Assembly (NCBI GenBank): GCA_947384095.1
Contig: CANDFU010000080.1
Span: forward strand, 1 to 7,476
DNA: 7,476 bases
Origin: an uncultured Roseburia sp.
Lineage (GTDB): Bacteria > Bacillota > Clostridia > Lachnospirales > Lachnospiraceae
Reading direction: 5' to 3'
Position numbers and translations under genes: made by a program. The notes beneath the pieces were generated by a model, which worked only from the letters and a program-made list of their open reading frames with translations, ran no database searches and had not been told where the DNA came from. Below, piece by piece: positions 6,336 to 7,476 of this stretch. Positions within the stretch are counted from its first letter, which is position 1; every line of letters begins with the position of its first letter.

Positions 6336-7194
6336 CGAGGAATTGACGGATGCGATCGGAGCGATCGATTGTAAATATGTGGAGGAAGCAGAGCTGTGGC
6401 ATGGAGCGAAGAAGCGCCTGCTTTTGCCTGGCATGCTGATTCCGCTGGCGGCCTGTCTTTCTCTTGCGGTGTATGGGACGCACGGCCTGTTAAACCGCCG
6501 GGGAGCGGCGGAATCGGGTGAAAGTGCGGCCGGCGCGGAATCAGCCGTGGAGCAGTCCGCGGAAGAGAACGGCAGGAAGGCGGCGGGCAATGCATGGGAA
6601 GGCGCAGGGCAGGAGACAGACGGCGGCGCTGTGACGTCGGGCGGCCTGTCAGATGTTGCGGAGCCTGCCGGAGGGCAGAAGCAGGAGGCGGATGACAGCG
6701 GGACGCAGATCCGGGTGAACGAGGTGAAAACGTTTTCCAGCACAATATACGACATTGCCTCGCCGGAACGTGTGGAATGGTTTCGGGCGGAGGAGCTTGC
6801 GCAATATTATGGAACCCTGGTCGTGCCGGAATGCCTGCCGGAGGGGCTTGTGCCGGAAGGCGCTGATGAGGCGCGCTATGCCGTGGCGTATGATGGGAAG
6901 GATACGGTGGTGGATGATAATAACACATTGACCTTTTCGGATGAAAGCGGACGGCGCGCACTTGATATTTCGGTGCGTACCGTGGAGCAGGCGGGCGAGG
7001 TTTTCTCATTTGCGGATGACGGCCTTGCGGTTTCACGGGTAAACGGACGGGAAGTCACGATCGGGCATTACCGCGGAAAAGAAGGGGACGATTGTTTTCT
7101 GGCGGCGTTTGAGGTCCGCGGCGTTCTGTTTACCGTAAGGAGTACAAATCTGACGGAGGCGGAGCTGATCGATATCCTGTCCGCACTGGCATGA
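6328..7194 (+). CDS. Membrane-anchored partner of the ECF sigma factor, probable anti-sigma/sensor (DUF4367-like C-terminus)
   Basis: GTG 6328 is the chosen start (288 residues) because AGGAGG at 6315-6320 is optimally spaced; the frame is open back to a TTG at 6148 inside the sigma gene, but that start has no support. Residues 1-29 are a short cytoplasmic part, KIEELTDAIGAIDCKYVEEAELW, the EAI/GxID motif seen in partners of this ECF group and the likely sigma contact. Residues about 31-50 are one transmembrane helix (LLLPGMLIPLAACLSLAVYG). Residues 57-125 are a low-complexity A/G/E/S-rich linker. Residues about 130-288 form an extracytoplasmic domain ending in VNGREVTIGHYRGKEG, CFLAAFEVRGVLFTVRS and LTEAELIDILSAL, a pattern like the DUF4367 family. 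There is no HxxxCxxC zinc-finger anti-sigma motif, so the anti-sigma role rests on gene order, topology and the N-terminal motif. The exported domain may sense an envelope signal. Confidence 0.75.
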   Translation: MKIEELTDAIGAIDCKYVEEAELWHGAKKRLLLPGMLIPLAACLSLAVYGTHGLLNRRGAAESGESAAGAESAVEQSAEENGRKAAGNAWEGAGQETDGGAVTSGGLSDVAEPAGGQKQEADDSGTQIRVNEVKTFSSTIYDIASPERVEWFRAEELAQYYGTLVVPECLPEGLVPEGADEARYAVAYDGKDTVVDDNNTLTFSDESGRRALDISVRTVEQAGEVFSFADDGLAVSRVNGREVTIGHYRGKEGDDCFLAAFEVRGVLFTVRSTNLTEAELIDILSALA

Positions 7195-7210
7195 GGGAAG
7201 GCCGGGGAGT

Positions 7211-7239
7211 GGTTACATAACCTGGAACTATGCCGCATA
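7211..7239. other. Two short palindromes upstream of the ilvE promoter
   Basis: GGTTA-CA-TAACC (7211-7222) and TATGC-C-GCATA (7229-7239) are perfect short inverted repeats, with centres about 17.5 bases apart, ending 18 bases before the -35 element. They could be sites for a dimeric regulator or chance palindromes. Neither has a U-run, so they are not terminators of the upstream gene. No other structure is evident between 7195 and 7257. Confidence 0.3.
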
Positions 7240-7257
7240 TAAGCCTTTGGAATAATC

Positions 7258-7286
7258 TTGACACCAAAATAAGAAAGTATCATAAT
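7258..7286 (+). promoter_or_regulatory. Housekeeping sigma-A promoter of ilvE
   Basis: TTGACA (7258-7263), a 17-base spacer and CATAAT (7281-7286) match the consensus at 11 of 12 positions. Transcription would begin about 7292-7295, leaving a leader of roughly 35 bases. That is too short for a T-box or other large riboswitch, so amino acid control, if any, should act at the DNA level. Confidence 0.8.
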
Positions 7287-7328
7287 GTGTTCAGAGATAA
7301 TAAGGCGAGGAAAGGAAGGGTTCTGAAA

Positions 7329-7476
7329 ATGGATATCAGATTTGAAAAAAAAGATGTGTTGAAAGAAAAACCGGACCAGAAAAACCTTGGCTTCGGCAAA
7401 TACATGACAGACTATATGTTCGTGATGGACTGGACGAAGGAGGAAGGGTGGAAGGACGCGCGGATTGTGCCGTACG
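7329..7476 (+). CDS. ilvE: Branched-chain amino acid aminotransferase, N-terminal part only
   Basis: ATG 7329 follows AGGAAGGG (ending 8 bases before it), and the frame stays open to the window end (49 codons). The peptide MDIRFEKKDVLKEKP, then LGFGKYMTDYMFVMDW, then GWKDARIVPY closely matches the start of the BCAT2-like branch of class IV PLP aminotransferases (about 340-360 residues in full), where LGFGxxFTDHMFxMDY and GWxDARIxPY are conserved. The enzyme transfers the amino group between glutamate and the branched-chain 2-oxo acids, the last step of leucine, isoleucine and valine synthesis, in the cytoplasm. The PLP lysine and the catalytic domain lie beyond the window. The gene has its own promoter and appears unrelated to the sigma unit upstream. 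Confidence 0.88.
   Translation, partial: MDIRFEKKDVLKEKPDQKNLGFGKYMTDYMFVMDWTKEEGWKDARIVPY

Noticed and set aside
1..7476. CRISPR array, insertion sequence, tRNA or rRNA
   Set aside because: I saw no regularly spaced repeats, transposase motifs, terminal inverted repeats, tRNA cloverleaf or rRNA sequence on either strand.

Overview
The window reads as chromosomal DNA of a Clostridia-type Bacillota, most likely a Lachnospiraceae-like gut anaerobe. The evidence is strong purine-rich ribosome binding sites, moderately GC-rich coding sequence, tight co-directional gene packing, a CotH-family gene, and an ECF sigma factor paired with a non-zinc-finger membrane partner. This placement is inferred from protein style, not from a marker gene. 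All supported genes are on the + strand, and both window ends cut through a gene.

Region 1 (1-5485) is the end of a compact operon of four genes with gaps of about 25 and 27 bp and a final TAATG overlap. They encode a CotH-family kinase-like protein (5' end missing), a membrane-anchored glycoside-hydrolase-like TIM-barrel protein with a C-terminal CBM9/DOMON-like beta domain, a membrane-anchored HEAT-repeat protein, and a membrane GT2 glycosyltransferase with the full processive-synthase motif set (DD, GKADALN, DxD, GED, QRRRW). Together they look like a synthase-dependent cell-surface polysaccharide module: the GT2 would polymerise and export a glycan, the HEAT protein could scaffold it, the barrel protein could bind or trim the glycan, and CotH could phosphorylate a surface partner. 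The joint function is inference.

Region 2 (5486-7194) is a self-contained ECF sigma / membrane regulator unit. It has its own ECF-type promoter (TGCAAC-N16-CGTC), which suggests autoregulation. The sigma gene starts at 5616, and a single-pass membrane protein starting at GTG 6328 is its probable anti-sigma or sensor. Between them lies an unusual segment of about 157 bp. It is flanked by near-identical copies of the SD-plus-GTGA start region, contains two tandem hairpins, and carries a 54-codon open frame that overlaps the sigma stop and the regulator start by four bases each (GTGA at both ends).

Region 3 (7195-7476) is an intergenic stretch with two short palindromes and a near-consensus housekeeping promoter (TTGACA-N17-CATAAT). 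It is followed by the first 49 codons of a branched-chain amino acid aminotransferase (ilvE).
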